From Sorangium cellulosum (lineage in GTDB: Bacteria > Myxococcota_A > Polyangia > Polyangiales > Polyangiaceae): DNA of 64,000 bases. Where the stretch lies: the NCBI RefSeq assembly GCF_004135735.1, contig NZ_CP012670.1:11197482-11261481 (forward strand), written 5' to 3'. The notes beneath the pieces were generated by a model. The model saw only the letters and a list, made by a program, of their open reading frames with translations, was not told the origin of the DNA and made no database searches. Shown here piece by piece: positions 16,820-26,661 of this stretch. Numbering within the stretch: the stretch's first letter is position 1; each line of letters begins with the position of its first letter. Both the position numbers and the translations under genes were made by a program.

Positions 16820-17317
16820 TCATCGGTCTCGCTCGATGGCGTCGATCGTCGTCACGGAGAAATCCTCGTCACGCAGCTCGATCCGGATCCGCTGGTGGGG
16901 ACCGAGGCGGACGCGGTGGGCTCCGGGCGAGCGGTAGTTGGCAAACACGAGCGCCATCGCGTCGCGGGGGATCTCCACCACGGCAGGAGGCGGTGTGTAC
17001 CCGGGCACGAACTCCCATTCCCACTCGGTGAACGCGTCTCCGCCGGGGTGATCACGCCGGAGCTGATCCCTTTGCTCGTACCATTGCTTCGCCGACATCT
17101 CGGAGAGCCGCTCGAACAGTTTTCGATCATAGACAGCCAGGAGCGTCACGGGGATCGGGGAGTTCTGGTTCGCCTGCGCGGCGACGCGGACCTCGAGAAG
17201 AAGGCGGAATGCGGCCACCCCGCTCCCACAATCCGCGAGCGTGCAGGCCGCCAGCATGGCCCAGAGGACGTGGCGGAGCGGTGTCCGGCGCCTCCGGATG
17301 CCGGTCGGGTGCGGCAT
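16820..17317 (-). CDS. tssJ: T6SS outer-membrane lipoprotein TssJ
   Basis: A 165-residue exported protein. A basic N-terminus (IRRRRTPLRHVLW) is followed by a hydrophobic stretch ending in a lipobox, LADC, so the mature protein would be lipid-anchored. The C-terminal part is strand-rich, with VVEIPRDAMALVFANYRSPG and DEDFSVTTIDAIERD, as expected of the TssJ beta-sandwich. TssJ anchors TssM to the outer membrane. It is the first gene of the minus-strand locus. Identification rests on signal, size and position more than on strong motifs. The start lacks a clear ribosome site, and a longer in-frame extension is possible but not export-like. Confidence 0.78.
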   Translation of the reverse strand: MPHPTGIRRRRTPLRHVLWAMLAACTLADCGSGVAAFRLLLEVRVAAQANQNSPIPVTLLAVYDRKLFERLSEMSAKQWYEQRDQLRRDHPGGDAFTEWEWEFVPGYTPPPAVVEIPRDAMALVFANYRSPGAHRVRLGPHQRIRIELRDEDFSVTTIDAIERDR

Positions 17318-17796
17318 GCGGCAGATGGTACCTGCGGGCCTGTGGCCCGTGGAAGAAAACTGCGGTGCGCCGGCGAGGTGGTCGATGCTCGAAGGAGCAC
17401 GCGTGATTGGCGCGTCGCGCCGTGGGCCAGTGAGCGACGAGACCCCGGCGGGCCCCGCGCTGCGCGAGGGTGAAGGCGTCCGGGGTGCCGGCCGCCGGCC
17501 CGAAGCATGAAAGCCATCATCCTGTCGAGATATTCGTATGCGCAGGGCGGTCGCGGCGCGCGCGGCGGGGCGGCACGATACGAGATCACGAGCGATTACG
17601 CAGGAGAGGGGGCGAGCTCGGTGTCCCCGGTGGGTGAGCCGGCGCTGGTGGGCCTGCGTGACTCGCACTATTCCGTTGGCCAGCGCCGTGCACCCGCTTA
17701 GGATGCGCGGGGGGCGTCGTGCTGAACGAGATACCGGCCGCGGCGACGGGCGAGGAAGCGTCATGGCTTCCTCGTCGCCTTGATGGAGCATCGGAA
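17318..17796. other. Divergent intergenic region upstream of tssJ
   Basis: 479 bp separate the minus-strand T6SS genes from the plus-strand gene at 17797. It must hold the T6SS promoter and that of the plus-strand pair. I see no convincing sigma-54 or sigma-70 match, no RNA gene and no coding-like frame. Confidence 0.4.
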
Positions 17797-18903
17797 ATGT
17801 TTGCGTCAAGCTGGTCAGGGGCTGCTCAGATTCATTCTCCTCCTTTGCGCGGTCGCCGCCTCCGGGGTGGCCCCCGGGTGAGGGCGGTCCTCCTGGGGCT
17901 CGCGCTGGCCGGGGCGGCGGCGCCTGCCGGCGCGGCAGAGCCGGAGCAGCTCTTCGAGAAGGGGATGGCGGATCTGGCGGCCGGTCGCCTCGAGGCGGCG
18001 TGCCCGGCCCTGCGGAAGAGCTACCGGCTGGAGAGGCGGCCGCGGACGCTGTTTCATCTGGCCGAATGCGAGGAGCGGGCGGGCCGCATCGCCACGGCGG
18101 CGCTCCACTATGACGAGTACCTCGACGCGCTCGAGCGGCTGTCCCCTCCGGAGCAGCGGGACGAGGCGGAGCGGCAGAAGCTCGCGCTCTCGCGGCGGGA
18201 CAAGATCGACGCCGACATCCCGTGGGTGACGTTCCGGCTGCCGGAGACGGCGCCGAAGGGGACGAAGGTGACGCGGTCGTCGAAGGCGAGCCCGGATGCT
18301 GTGCCGGTGGTGCTCGGGGTGCCGGTGCCGATCGATCCGGGGGAGCACTGGGTGAGGACGGAGGCGCCCGGGGGGCCGCCGCGGGACAAGCGGTTCTTCG
18401 TCAACAGGAAGCAGCGCCTGACGATCGAGCTGACGGTGGCGCAGCCCGGCGACGAGGCGAGGATGGTGCGTTACAGTCCACCGATCGCGCCTGTGAGGGC
18501 GGTGCTGCCGCCCGTCGTGGAGGACGGCCTGCCGGCGCGGCGGCTCGTCGCGTACATCGCGGGGGGCGTGGGGCTCGCCGGGCTCGCGACCGGCGCGATC
18601 GCGGGGGCGGTGACCTGGGGGCAGAAGGGGACGATCGAGAAGAACTGCGGCGGCGGCTTCTGCAACGCGCAGGGCGAGAGCGCGGCGGATCTGGCCGGCA
18701 CGATGGGGACCGTGAGCACGGTCGCCTTCCCCATCGGTCTCGTCGGGCTGGTTACGGCGGTGGTGCTCTTCGCGACGGAGCCTGATCAGGCGCGGCTCGG
18801 CAGCGGGCATCCACCGCGGATCGCGGAGCGTCCGACTCCTTTGATCGCCGTGAGCGCGTCGGGACGGCCCGAGGGTTACGTGGGGGCGAGGTGGACATGG
18901 TGA
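17797..18903 (+). CDS. Exported TPR-like protein with C-terminal membrane segments, unknown function
   Basis: About 368 residues. After a basic lead the segment VLLGLALAGAAAPAGAA looks like a signal peptide. A short TPR-like helical part follows (residues about 50-130: LFEKGMADLAAGRLEAACPALRKSY and LFHLAECEERAG). A strand-rich domain comes next, then two hydrophobic segments (AYIAGGVGLAGLATGAIAGAV and VAFPIGLVGLVTAVVLFAT) flanking a Cys pair. This layout is common in polyangial genomes and has no assigned function. The ATG at 17797 has GGAG eight bases upstream; a GTG at 17878 would put the signal peptide at the very start. The stop overlaps the next gene, so the two are probably co-expressed. 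Confidence 0.75.
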   Translation: MFASSWSGAAQIHSPPLRGRRLRGGPRVRAVLLGLALAGAAAPAGAAEPEQLFEKGMADLAAGRLEAACPALRKSYRLERRPRTLFHLAECEERAGRIATAALHYDEYLDALERLSPPEQRDEAERQKLALSRRDKIDADIPWVTFRLPETAPKGTKVTRSSKASPDAVPVVLGVPVPIDPGEHWVRTEAPGGPPRDKRFFVNRKQRLTIELTVAQPGDEARMVRYSPPIAPVRAVLPPVVEDGLPARRLVAYIAGGVGLAGLATGAIAGAVTWGQKGTIEKNCGGGFCNAQGESAADLAGTMGTVSTVAFPIGLVGLVTAVVLFATEPDQARLGSGHPPRIAERPTPLIAVSASGRPEGYVGARWTW

Positions 18904-21900
18904 TTCGCGCATACCATCGATTCGCGGCGGGCCTCTGGCTCCTCTTCGGCGTGCTGAGCTGCACGGCGGTCCTCGGCGTGGACACCGACTACAGCGATAA
19001 CCCGTGCAACCGTGGAGAGCCGCTCCCCCCGCTCCAGTGCGGGATCGGCGCCTGTCACGTCCTCGTCCCAGCCTGCGACGAGAAGGGGCTGCCGAACGCC
19101 TGTGGCCCCCAGGTGGGGATGAGCGACGAGATCCCGAACGGCCTCGACGACAACTGCGACGGCGTCGTCGACGAGGGGGTGGCCTGCGAGGCGGGCCAGA
19201 GGCAGGAGTGCTATGGAGGCTCGCCGCTCACGCGCGGCATAGGGCTCTGCCACACGGGGACCCAGGAGTGCGCGAACAACGTCTGGGGGGACTGCGTCGG
19301 CGACCTCCTGCCGTCCGAGGAGATCTGCGACCAGCGCGACAACGACTGCGATGGGCTCGTGGATGAGGGGTGCGAGTGCGCGCCCGGTCAGGAGCAGCTC
19401 TGTTACGGCGGCGCCGAATCGACGCTCGGGCAGGGGAGCTGCAAGCTGGGCAAGCAGACGTGCGAGGGGGGCGTCTGGGGCGACTGCAAGGGCGACGTGC
19501 TCCCTGGCATCGACGAGTGCAACGGGTTCGACGAGGACTGTGACGGGACGCCCGACGACTCGTGCGAATGCGTCGGCGGCAGCATGCAGAGCTGCCATGG
19601 GGATCCGGAGGTCGCCGGCATCGGTGAATGCAGGATGGGCACGCAGGTGTGCACCGGCGGGAAGTGGGGGCCGTGCAAGGATTATGTCTTGCCCAAGCCC
19701 GAGATCTGCAACCTGAGGGATGATAACTGCAACGGTGAAATCGATGAGGGCGATCTCGGCGAGGGGCTGCCCTGTTCGGTGCCCGATGTGGTCGGCCCGT
19801 GCCGTAACGGCATCACCGTGTGCGGCCAGGAGAGGATCGAGTGTCAGCAAACCGTTTTCGCGGCGGCGGAGCGGTGCAACGGGATCGACGACGATTGCAA
19901 TGGTGTCCCCGACGATGGCAATCCTGGAGGTGGCGAGCAGTGCTTGATCACCGATAATCCGGTACTCAAGGGTGCCTGCGCGGTCGGGGTCAAGACCTGT
20001 GAGGGCGGCGAGCTCAAGTGCCTCCAGGTGAACCTTGCCACGAGCGAGGTGTGCGACCTCATCGACAACGACTGTAATGGTGTTATCGATGATGGGGTCA
20101 CTCTATGCTGCCCTGACGCGGTGCTCAACGGCGGCGAGTCGGACATCGATTGCGGAGGTCCGTGCGGGTCGACGTGCGCGGCGGGGAGAATATGCAACCA
20201 GGATTCCGACTGCGAGAGTTTGGTCTGCGTGAGCGGCAGGTGCCGCGCTCCGACCTGCAACGACACGCGGACGAACGGCGACGAGTCGGACGCCGACTGT
20301 GGCGGGAGCTGCCCGATCGCCTGCAGCATCGGCCAGTCGTGCCGGGTCCCGAAGGATTGCGAGAGCCTCGTGTGCGCGAACCGCGTGTGCATATCGCCGG
20401 GGTGCAACGACAATGTGAGGAACGGCGGCGAGACCGACACCGATTGCGGCGGCGCAGGCTGCCCGAGCTGCGACGATAATAGGGCTTGCGTCCTCGATCG
20501 GGATTGCAGGAGTTCTCGCTGCGTCAACTCCATCTGCCAGGTGTCGAGCTGCACCGATCGCGTGCGGAACGGGAGCGAGACCGACATCGATTGCGGCGGG
20601 GAGGGCTCGTGTCCGCGATGTACCAGCGGCCGTCGATGCCTCTCATCCGGGGACTGCCTGAGCGGCAAGTGCATCGAGCAGACGTGCGCGGAGCCAACGT
20701 GCGCCGACGATGTCAGGAACGGCAACGAGACGGACATTGATTGTGGTGGCGCGTGTCCGACGAAGTGCGATGTTGGGGAGCGCTGCGTCGTGAACAACGA
20801 CTGCGCGAGCAACGTCTGCACGGGTGGCTTCTGTGCGCAAAAAGGGCTGGGTGCCTCGTGCGGAGACGCAAGTGAATGCGCCTCGGGGAACTGCGTCGAT
20901 GGAGTCTGTTGTGATTCAGGGTGCAATGGTTTCTGCATGGCGTGCAGTAATGAAAAGAAGGGGCGCCAAGGCATAGAAAATGGACGCTGTGAGTTCGTCA
21001 GGGTCGGTACGGATCCTGATAACGAGTGCTTCGAAGAGGAGCAGTCCTCTTGCGGTACGAACGGATCCTGCAATGGCGGAGGGCAATGCCAGTTCTATAG
21101 AGACGGCACGCCATGCGGCGAGCCATCGTGTGCGGCGGACCTCTCGGGTGTCATCGGTGCGCCGCGCTGCAATGGTGCCGGTGAGTGCGTTGACGCAGCT
21201 ACCACGAGCTGCGGACAAGCCATTTGCTTCGATGGGGCCTGCCAGGACTGCTCACGGGTGGGCGACGGAGCCTGCGCCACGACGGGGTATTGCAATGGAG
21301 TGACTTGCGTCCCGAGGAAGATGAACGGTGTGACATGCGCCGAGGGGAGGGAGTGCCTGAGCGGGATCTGTGTGGACGGCGTGTGCTGCGATCTTCCGTG
21401 TAGCGGGGAGTGCGAGGCTTGCACCGCGGCAAGGAAGGGAGAGGACGGCGGTCCTGACGGGGTCTGTGGGTTCATCGTGGCTGGGCACGATCCGGACAAC
21501 GAGTGCGACTACGAGGGGGCGAGAAGCTGCGGCACGACCGGCGTCTGCAGCGGCTTCGGTCGGTGTGCAGTTTATGACGAGAGCACGACCTGCGCTGCGG
21601 CAAGCTGCGACACGAGTGGGCTGAACGTGCTTGTCGCTAGGAGGTGTGACGGCAGCGGCACGTGCGTGGACGGCGGCAGCGAGAGCTGCGGGAGCTACCG
21701 CTGCTCGGGCGGCGCCTGCCTGGAACGGTGCGAGCGGAACGAGCACTGTGCGCCGACGGCGTACTGCACGGGCGGGTACTGCGAGCCGAGAAAGGGCATG
21801 GGTCAGCAATGCATGAGCTCGAGCGAGTGCGCGTTGGGCCACTGCGTCGACGGCGTCTGTTGCGATGACGTTTGCACCGGGGAATGCCGGGCCTGCTCGG

Positions 21901-23792
21901 CCGAGAAGAAAGGCTTCGGTCGGGACGGTCAGTGCGGCAACATCCTGATGGGGCTGAATCCTGATGGCGAATGTGTGAGACAGGATGAGTCCACCTGTGG
22001 GATGACTGGCGTGTGCAGCGGGGAGGGATCGTGCCAGCTTCATTCGAGCGGCACGGTGTGCCGTGAGGCGAGCTGCGCAGCGGACGGTATCACGCTGAAC
22101 CCGGCAGATACCTGCGATGGTAGCGGGAGGTGCGTCGATTCGGGCTCCGTGGTGTGCGCGCCTAACGCCTGCGTCGGTGCGGCTTGCTCCACGACGCTTC
22201 GGGCCAACGGTAGCCCCTGCAGCGGTGCAGGCGAGTGCGCGAGTGAGAACTGCGTCGATGGGGTCTGCTGCAATGACCCGTGTGGCGGCGGCGACCCGAA
22301 CGACTGCCAGGCATGTAATATGGCTGGGCGGTTGGGGACATGTTCGATCGTTTCGCGCGACACGGTGTGTCGAGCGAGCGTGGGTTCATGTGATATCCCA
22401 GAGGTCTGCGACGGCGTCGGGGCAGCTTGTCCGAACGACCTCGTGCGTGGTGCGGGCGAGGTCTGCCACGAGGCGGTTGATGAATGCGATGTCGCGGAGA
22501 CCTGCGATGGGGATAGCGGCGAATGTCCCAACGATTTGCAGGCGCCAGACATGACGCCATGTGGGAGTTACGTCTGCATGGACGGCAGTTGCCTGACGGG
22601 CTGCACGAGCGATTCCCAGTGCGCGCCGGGGGCCTTCTGCACTTCGCCCCATGGTATGGTGCAGGGCGCCTGCGTGCCGCACACCGTGCTCATTCTCGGC
22701 GGCAGCGAGAGCTCCATGATGGGCGCGCACTTTCACCCAGGAGGGAGCTGGACCGCGGCGCCGGTGGGCGGCGCATCGACCGGGGCGCCGCCAGCGCTGG
22801 CGCTGAACCTTGCGGAAGGGATCGGACTGGTGCGCGACGGTTCCAAGCGGCTGCGCTACACGCGCTGGTCGTACGAGACCGAGCGCTGGTCTACCTTCGC
22901 GGCACCGCTGGGTACTGGCAATGAGCTGACGGCGACCAACGCCCCGGCGCTCAGCTCGTTCGGAACCCGGACCAGCGCGGCGTATTTCCAGGATGTGTCG
23001 GGCGACCCCAATCCGCTGGACAGGTACTTCTACCTCCAGTTCGATGGGGGGAGCTGGTTGGCCATCCCCGAGCTGGTGGCCAGCGTCGAGTCGGGGAGCA
23101 ATTCCAGGCCCAGCATCGTGCTGCCTTCTGCGACTGGAAATCCATGGATGGCCTTGTTCGTCCAGGGAGCCATGGACGAGGTGCAAGTGTGGAAGCAGAC
23201 GGAATTGGGCTCATGGGAGCACAGAGAAACGCCATACAGCGTCAACGCGGCCACGCTCTGGTCGTTCGCGATGGTTGCGACGAGCGACGAGGACCTTCAT
23301 GTGGTGATGGTTACCCGGTCGCAGGGTGAGATCTTGTGGACGAAGCGCAACGGGTCGATGAGCTGGTCTGACCCGGAGCGACTTGCCTCCGGCAGCGAGA
23401 GCCCCGTCGCGCTGGCCGCGTTGCCAGACGGCAACGTCGTGCTCGCTTACCGCGCCAGCGCAGACGGACGGTTGTTCACGAGCTTCTATGACGGCGCCAC
23501 GTGGTCGACGCCCGCTGCGCTGGCGTTCGGCGGCACGCCGGTCCTGATCGCGGGCGCGCCCTCGCTCACTCGGGGCGCAGGCGGGCGAACCGGCCACGAA
23601 GCCCTCGTGGAGCTCGCCTACGTACGCCACCGCGGCACGAACCAAAACGGCGTGGATTTCGGCGGGATCGAGCATACGCGCTGCACGGCGATCGGTGCGT
23701 CCGGCTGCGCGAGCTGGACGCCCCCCGTGCCCGTCGGCAACGGCACCTCCTTCACCTCCTTCACCTCCGTCGCCATCGCCAGCATGCCGTGA
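18897..23792 (+). CDS. Large Cys-rich MopE-like surface lipoprotein
   Basis: About 1631 residues. The N-terminus ends in a lipobox-like LLFGVLSC, implying a lipoprotein. Residues about 20-380 hold six MopE-type acidic repeats of the form NGxDDNCDGxxDEG. Then come five repeats with the pattern CxDxxxNGxETDxDCGG, followed by four longer Cys-rich modules containing ASGNCVDGVCC. After residue about 1270 the Cys content drops and a beta-propeller-like part starts (LILGGSESSMMG onward, with repeated SW/W-strand motifs). MopE repeats are associated with Ca or Cu binding on the cell surface. The ATG at 18897 overlaps the previous stop (ATGGTGA); a GTG at 18891 is in frame. The ligand and role are unknown. 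Confidence 0.85.
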   Translation: MVIRAYHRFAAGLWLLFGVLSCTAVLGVDTDYSDNPCNRGEPLPPLQCGIGACHVLVPACDEKGLPNACGPQVGMSDEIPNGLDDNCDGVVDEGVACEAGQRQECYGGSPLTRGIGLCHTGTQECANNVWGDCVGDLLPSEEICDQRDNDCDGLVDEGCECAPGQEQLCYGGAESTLGQGSCKLGKQTCEGGVWGDCKGDVLPGIDECNGFDEDCDGTPDDSCECVGGSMQSCHGDPEVAGIGECRMGTQVCTGGKWGPCKDYVLPKPEICNLRDDNCNGEIDEGDLGEGLPCSVPDVVGPCRNGITVCGQERIECQQTVFAAAERCNGIDDDCNGVPDDGNPGGGEQCLITDNPVLKGACAVGVKTCEGGELKCLQVNLATSEVCDLIDNDCNGVIDDGVTLCCPDAVLNGGESDIDCGGPCGSTCAAGRICNQDSDCESLVCVSGRCRAPTCNDTRTNGDESDADCGGSCPIACSIGQSCRVPKDCESLVCANRVCISPGCNDNVRNGGETDTDCGGAGCPSCDDNRACVLDRDCRSSRCVNSICQVSSCTDRVRNGSETDIDCGGEGSCPRCTSGRRCLSSGDCLSGKCIEQTCAEPTCADDVRNGNETDIDCGGACPTKCDVGERCVVNNDCASNVCTGGFCAQKGLGASCGDASECASGNCVDGVCCDSGCNGFCMACSNEKKGRQGIENGRCEFVRVGTDPDNECFEEEQSSCGTNGSCNGGGQCQFYRDGTPCGEPSCAADLSGVIGAPRCNGAGECVDAATTSCGQAICFDGACQDCSRVGDGACATTGYCNGVTCVPRKMNGVTCAEGRECLSGICVDGVCCDLPCSGECEACTAARKGEDGGPDGVCGFIVAGHDPDNECDYEGARSCGTTGVCSGFGRCAVYDESTTCAAASCDTSGLNVLVARRCDGSGTCVDGGSESCGSYRCSGGACLERCERNEHCAPTAYCTGGYCEPRKGMGQQCMSSSECALGHCVDGVCCDDVCTGECRACSAEKKGFGRDGQCGNILMGLNPDGECVRQDESTCGMTGVCSGEGSCQLHSSGTVCREASCAADGITLNPADTCDGSGRCVDSGSVVCAPNACVGAACSTTLRANGSPCSGAGECASENCVDGVCCNDPCGGGDPNDCQACNMAGRLGTCSIVSRDTVCRASVGSCDIPEVCDGVGAACPNDLVRGAGEVCHEAVDECDVAETCDGDSGECPNDLQAPDMTPCGSYVCMDGSCLTGCTSDSQCAPGAFCTSPHGMVQGACVPHTVLILGGSESSMMGAHFHPGGSWTAAPVGGASTGAPPALALNLAEGIGLVRDGSKRLRYTRWSYETERWSTFAAPLGTGNELTATNAPALSSFGTRTSAAYFQDVSGDPNPLDRYFYLQFDGGSWLAIPELVASVESGSNSRPSIVLPSATGNPWMALFVQGAMDEVQVWKQTELGSWEHRETPYSVNAATLWSFAMVATSDEDLHVVMVTRSQGEILWTKRNGSMSWSDPERLASGSESPVALAALPDGNVVLAYRASADGRLFTSFYDGATWSTPAALAFGGTPVLIAGAPSLTRGAGGRTGHEALVELAYVRHRGTNQNGVDFGGIEHTRCTAIGASGCASWTPPVPVGNGTSFTSFTSVAIASMP

Positions 23793-24456
23793 GAGAGCAT
23801 CGTCCACTGAACGCTCACCGAGGCCGCCCGTGGCGGCGACATCGTTCTCCTGCACGCCGCGGCGGGTGAGATGGCCAGCGACGGCGACGGGCGGCGTGGC
23901 GGCCAGTACGATCTGCGGTGAACGTCGCCGTCGCTCCGCGGCTCCAGCACGGGTCCCACTTCCAGAATGCCGAGAATGCCGCCCCTGACCTCCTGACGGC
24001 ATCCCCGGAGTTCCTGGACGACGCAGGCTGGTTCCTGGACGCGATCCCTGAGTTCCTGGACGATGTTGCTCGGTTCCTGGACGCGATCCCTGAGTTCCTG
24101 GACGATGCTGCTCGGTTCCTGGACGCGTTCCCCGAGTTCCTGGACGAGGCAGGCCGGTTCCTGGACGCGTTCCCCGGGTTCCTGGACGAGGCAGGCCGGT
24201 TCCTGGACGCGTTCCCCGGGTTCCTGGATGGCGCCGCACCATGACGGGACGCGGTTCGCCGATCGCCACGCTCCCACGACCACATCGAGGCCCTCTCGCC
24301 GCCGTCACGGGCTCCCCGCATCGTCCTGGCGATGGGCGGACCCATGGCGGTGCTGGCCGCCGGCGCTTTTTCAGATCACCCGCCCCGCCAGCCCGGAACT
24401 CTCCCTGCAGAGACACCCCGCCGCGCGGCTCCTTCCGCGCCGGGGGAGGAGTTGCC
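23793..24456. other. Non-coding interval with 42-bp array, upstream of the first Uma2 gene
   Basis: 664 bp between the Cys-rich lipoprotein and the first Uma2 gene. It contains the 42-bp tandem array (24008-24240) and, from about 24366, the upstream part of the Uma2 duplication unit. Frames through it are open on both strands only because the repeat length is a multiple of three. A plus-strand frame, 23918-24244, would encode a 108-residue protein of 14-residue repeats (EFLDDAxxFLDAxP), but it has no convincing ribosome site. Confidence 0.5.
24008..24240. repeat. 42-bp tandem repeat array, about 5.5 units
   Basis: Units start at 24008, 24050, 24092, 24134, 24176 and 24218 (partial). Each contains GTTCCTGGACG twice at 21-bp spacing, so the array has a 21-bp sub-period. 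Neighbouring units differ by a few bases. It sits between the end of the Cys-rich lipoprotein gene and the first Uma2 copy. There are no spacers, so it is not CRISPR. Confidence 0.9.
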
Positions 24457-25416
24457 ATGACCGCACCCAGGATCCCGTCGCCCTCGTCCGCCGCGCAGCG
24501 CGCCCCGCGCCCCATGCTACGCTCTGGGCCGATGCCGCCGTCTCTCCGCGTGATCCGCCGCTCCGAGGTCGTCCCGGACCTCGAGCGCTGGGTGCTGACG
24601 GAGGAGACGGTGCCCGAGTCGAGCCCCCACGATCTGTTGAGCGAGCGCATCCGTGCCCTGTTGCTCGGCTGGGCCGCCCGCGCCGAGCGCGCCGTGAAGA
24701 TAGGCCGCAACCTGGCCGTCCGCTGGGACCGCGAGCACCCGCAGCTCGGCGTCGACCCGGACGTCTACCTGGTCGAGCCGCCGCCCCCGGAGGGGGACGC
24801 GGTGCGCAGCCTGCGGCTGTGGAAGAAGGGCCATGTCGCGCCGCGGCTCGCGGTGGAGATCGTGAGCGCGCAGCACCCGACGAAGGACTACGTGATCGCG
24901 CCGCAGAAGTACGCGGTCTGCGGGGTCGAGGAGCTGTGGATCCTCGACCCGTTCCTGGACGGCCCGCGTGCGCACGGCGGCCCGTTCCGCATCCAGCTCT
25001 GGCGCCGCCTGGACGACGCCTCGTTCGCGCAGGTGCACGCCGGCGAGGGCCCCGTGGGGTCGGAGGTCCTGCAGGGCTGGCTCCACGCCGTGCGGACGCC
25101 GGCCGGCGCGTCGTTCGACCTCAGCACGGACGAGGCCGGCGAGGAGCGCTGGCTGACGCCCGAAGAGGCCGAGCGCGCCGCCAGGGAGACGGAGCGCGCC
25201 GCCAAGGAAGCCGCCCGCCGCGAGGCCGCACGCGCCCGGCGAAAGGCCGAGGCCGCCCAGCGCGAGGCCGAGGCCGCCCAGCGCGAGGCCGAGGCCGCTC
25301 AGCGCGAGGCCGAGGCCGCCCAGCGCGAGGCCGAGGCCGAACGCGCCGCCCGCGAGGCCGCCGAGCGGCGCATCCGGGAGCTCGAGGCGCAGCTCGCCCG
25401 CGCCCGGTAGCCCAGC
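24366..25416 (+). repeat. Uma2 duplication unit, copy 1
   Basis: Near-identical DNA shared with 27579-28645 and 35428-36535. In this copy homology begins near GCGCTTTTTCAGATCAC, later than in the other two, and ends just past the stop (TAGCCC). No transposase, terminal inverted repeat or target duplication is seen. Confidence 0.8.
24457..25410 (+). CDS. Uma2-family (DUF820) putative PD-(D/E)XK endonuclease, copy 1
   Basis: 317 residues. The Uma2 core has GVDPDVYLVEPP (metal-binding Asp), RLAVEIVSAQHPTKDY (Glu and Lys of the ExK-like site) and YAVCGVEELWILDP. That order is the usual Uma2 restriction-endonuclease-like fold. The last 70 residues are an Ala/Glu/Arg/Lys helix, probably a coiled coil, with the heptad AAQREAE repeated four times. 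The ATG at 24457 follows a strong GGAGGAG; an ATG at 24532 preceded by TACGCT, a possible -10, could give a leaderless form. Uma2 proteins are abundant in cyanobacteria and myxobacteria, and their biological role is not settled. Confidence 0.88.
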   Translation: MTAPRIPSPSSAAQRAPRPMLRSGPMPPSLRVIRRSEVVPDLERWVLTEETVPESSPHDLLSERIRALLLGWAARAERAVKIGRNLAVRWDREHPQLGVDPDVYLVEPPPPEGDAVRSLRLWKKGHVAPRLAVEIVSAQHPTKDYVIAPQKYAVCGVEELWILDPFLDGPRAHGGPFRIQLWRRLDDASFAQVHAGEGPVGSEVLQGWLHAVRTPAGASFDLSTDEAGEERWLTPEEAERAARETERAAKEAARREAARARRKAEAAQREAEAAQREAEAAQREAEAAQREAEAERAAREAAERRIRELEAQLARAR

Positions 25417-25629
25417 TCCCCCGCTCTCCTGCCCACCGCCCCCGCTCCCACCGCCCGCCTCGCTTCACGCGTGGCTCCGGAGGAGACCCGCCAGCCTTGT
25501 CATCCCATTCCTCGGGCTGGTGGACAGTCGCCGGCGGACGATCTTGAATGGACATCCATATCGTGAACGCTCGCACTACATCCCCCGGGCTGCCGCTCCG
25601 GATTTGCCCTGCTTTGCCCTGGACCGAGA

Positions 25630-26550
25630 CTACATATCCTGGACGACCGCGGCCGTCCGCTTCAGCGCGCGGGCATCGCGCAGCGGCGAGTTGCCGAACA
25701 TGCGCGAATACTCGCGGCTGAACTGCGAGGCGCTCGTGTAGCCGACGCGGAACGCCGAGGCCTCGGCGCCCATGCCCTCCTCGACCATCAGGCGGCGCGC
25801 CTCGAGCAGGCGCAGGCGCTTCTGGTACTGCAGCGGGCTCATCGCGGTGGCCTCCTTGAACCGCTTGAAGAACGCCGCCCGGCTCATCCCTGCGGCGCGC
25901 GCGAGCGCGGCGATGTCGACATCCTCGTCGAGCGACGCCTGCAGGTGATAGACCGCCTCGGCGATGCGGTGCGCCTGGCTGCCCGCGCGCACGAGCTGGC
26001 GGATCGCCGGACCGTCGGGGCCTTTCAGCAGGTGAAAGATCAGCTCCTTCGTCACGAGCGGCGCGAGCACGGTCGCGTCGTCGGGCGTCATGAACAGCGC
26101 GCCCAGCCGGATCGCGGCGTCGAGCATACGGTCGCTCGCCTTGCCGATGAAGATCGCGCGCCCCGGGTGCTCGACGTCGTCCGGCCGCGCGCGGTCGAGC
26201 TGCGCCGCGACCTCGCGCAGCGCAGCCGCATCGAAGTCCATCTTCAGGCACAAGAACGGCTGCGCCGGCGACACGCCCGCGACCCGGCTCGTCACCGGCA
26301 GGTCGATCGGGCTGACGATGTAGTGCGGTTCGCGCTCGCGATAGACCTGCCCCTCGAGCAGGATCTCCTTCGTGCCCTGCGCGACGATGCAGAACGACGC
26401 GCGCCAGTGCCGCTTCGCGCGTTGATCCGGGCGAGAGACTTTGATGCAAGAAATTCCGGGCACCGGCGAGGCGTGCACGCCGTCGCTGGGGCACCACCGC
26501 GCGATGAGGCCCTTGAACTGGTCGCGCAGCGGGTCGCGCCCGGGGATCAC
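25630..26550 (-). CDS. AraC-family transcriptional regulator with AraC_N domain
   Basis: 306 residues. The N-terminal cupin-like AraC_N domain (residues about 15-190) contains ILLEGQVYREREPHYIVSPIDLPV, typical of regulators that sense small molecules. The C-terminal pair of helix-turn-helix motifs reads IAALARAAGMSRAAFFKRFKEATAMSPLQY and FRVGYTSASQFSREYSRMFG. It is divergent from the epimerase-like gene at 26662 with about 110 bp between the starts, the usual layout of an AraC regulator and its target. The C-terminal tail (LKRTAAVVQDM) is unremarkable. The ligand is unknown. Confidence 0.93.
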   Translation of the reverse strand: MIPGRDPLRDQFKGLIARWCPSDGVHASPVPGISCIKVSRPDQRAKRHWRASFCIVAQGTKEILLEGQVYREREPHYIVSPIDLPVTSRVAGVSPAQPFLCLKMDFDAAALREVAAQLDRARPDDVEHPGRAIFIGKASDRMLDAAIRLGALFMTPDDATVLAPLVTKELIFHLLKGPDGPAIRQLVRAGSQAHRIAEAVYHLQASLDEDVDIAALARAAGMSRAAFFKRFKEATAMSPLQYQKRLRLLEARRLMVEEGMGAEASAFRVGYTSASQFSREYSRMFGNSPLRDARALKRTAAVVQDM

Positions 26551-26661
26551 GGTGGCAGCCTAGCCCCGCGTGGACGATCGGGCAAGAACTGGAGACGGCC
26601 GTGTATTTCGCGTGCGCCGCGGCGGTGCCATGGTGGATCGCGAACCAAGGAGAGGTTTCCT

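Noticed and set aside
17318..17809. N-terminal extension of tssJ by 164 codons
   Set aside because: The extension would bury the signal peptide and lipobox that begin at 17317.
24008..24240. CRISPR array
   Set aside because: Units are contiguous 42-bp tandem copies with no unique spacers and no cas genes nearby.
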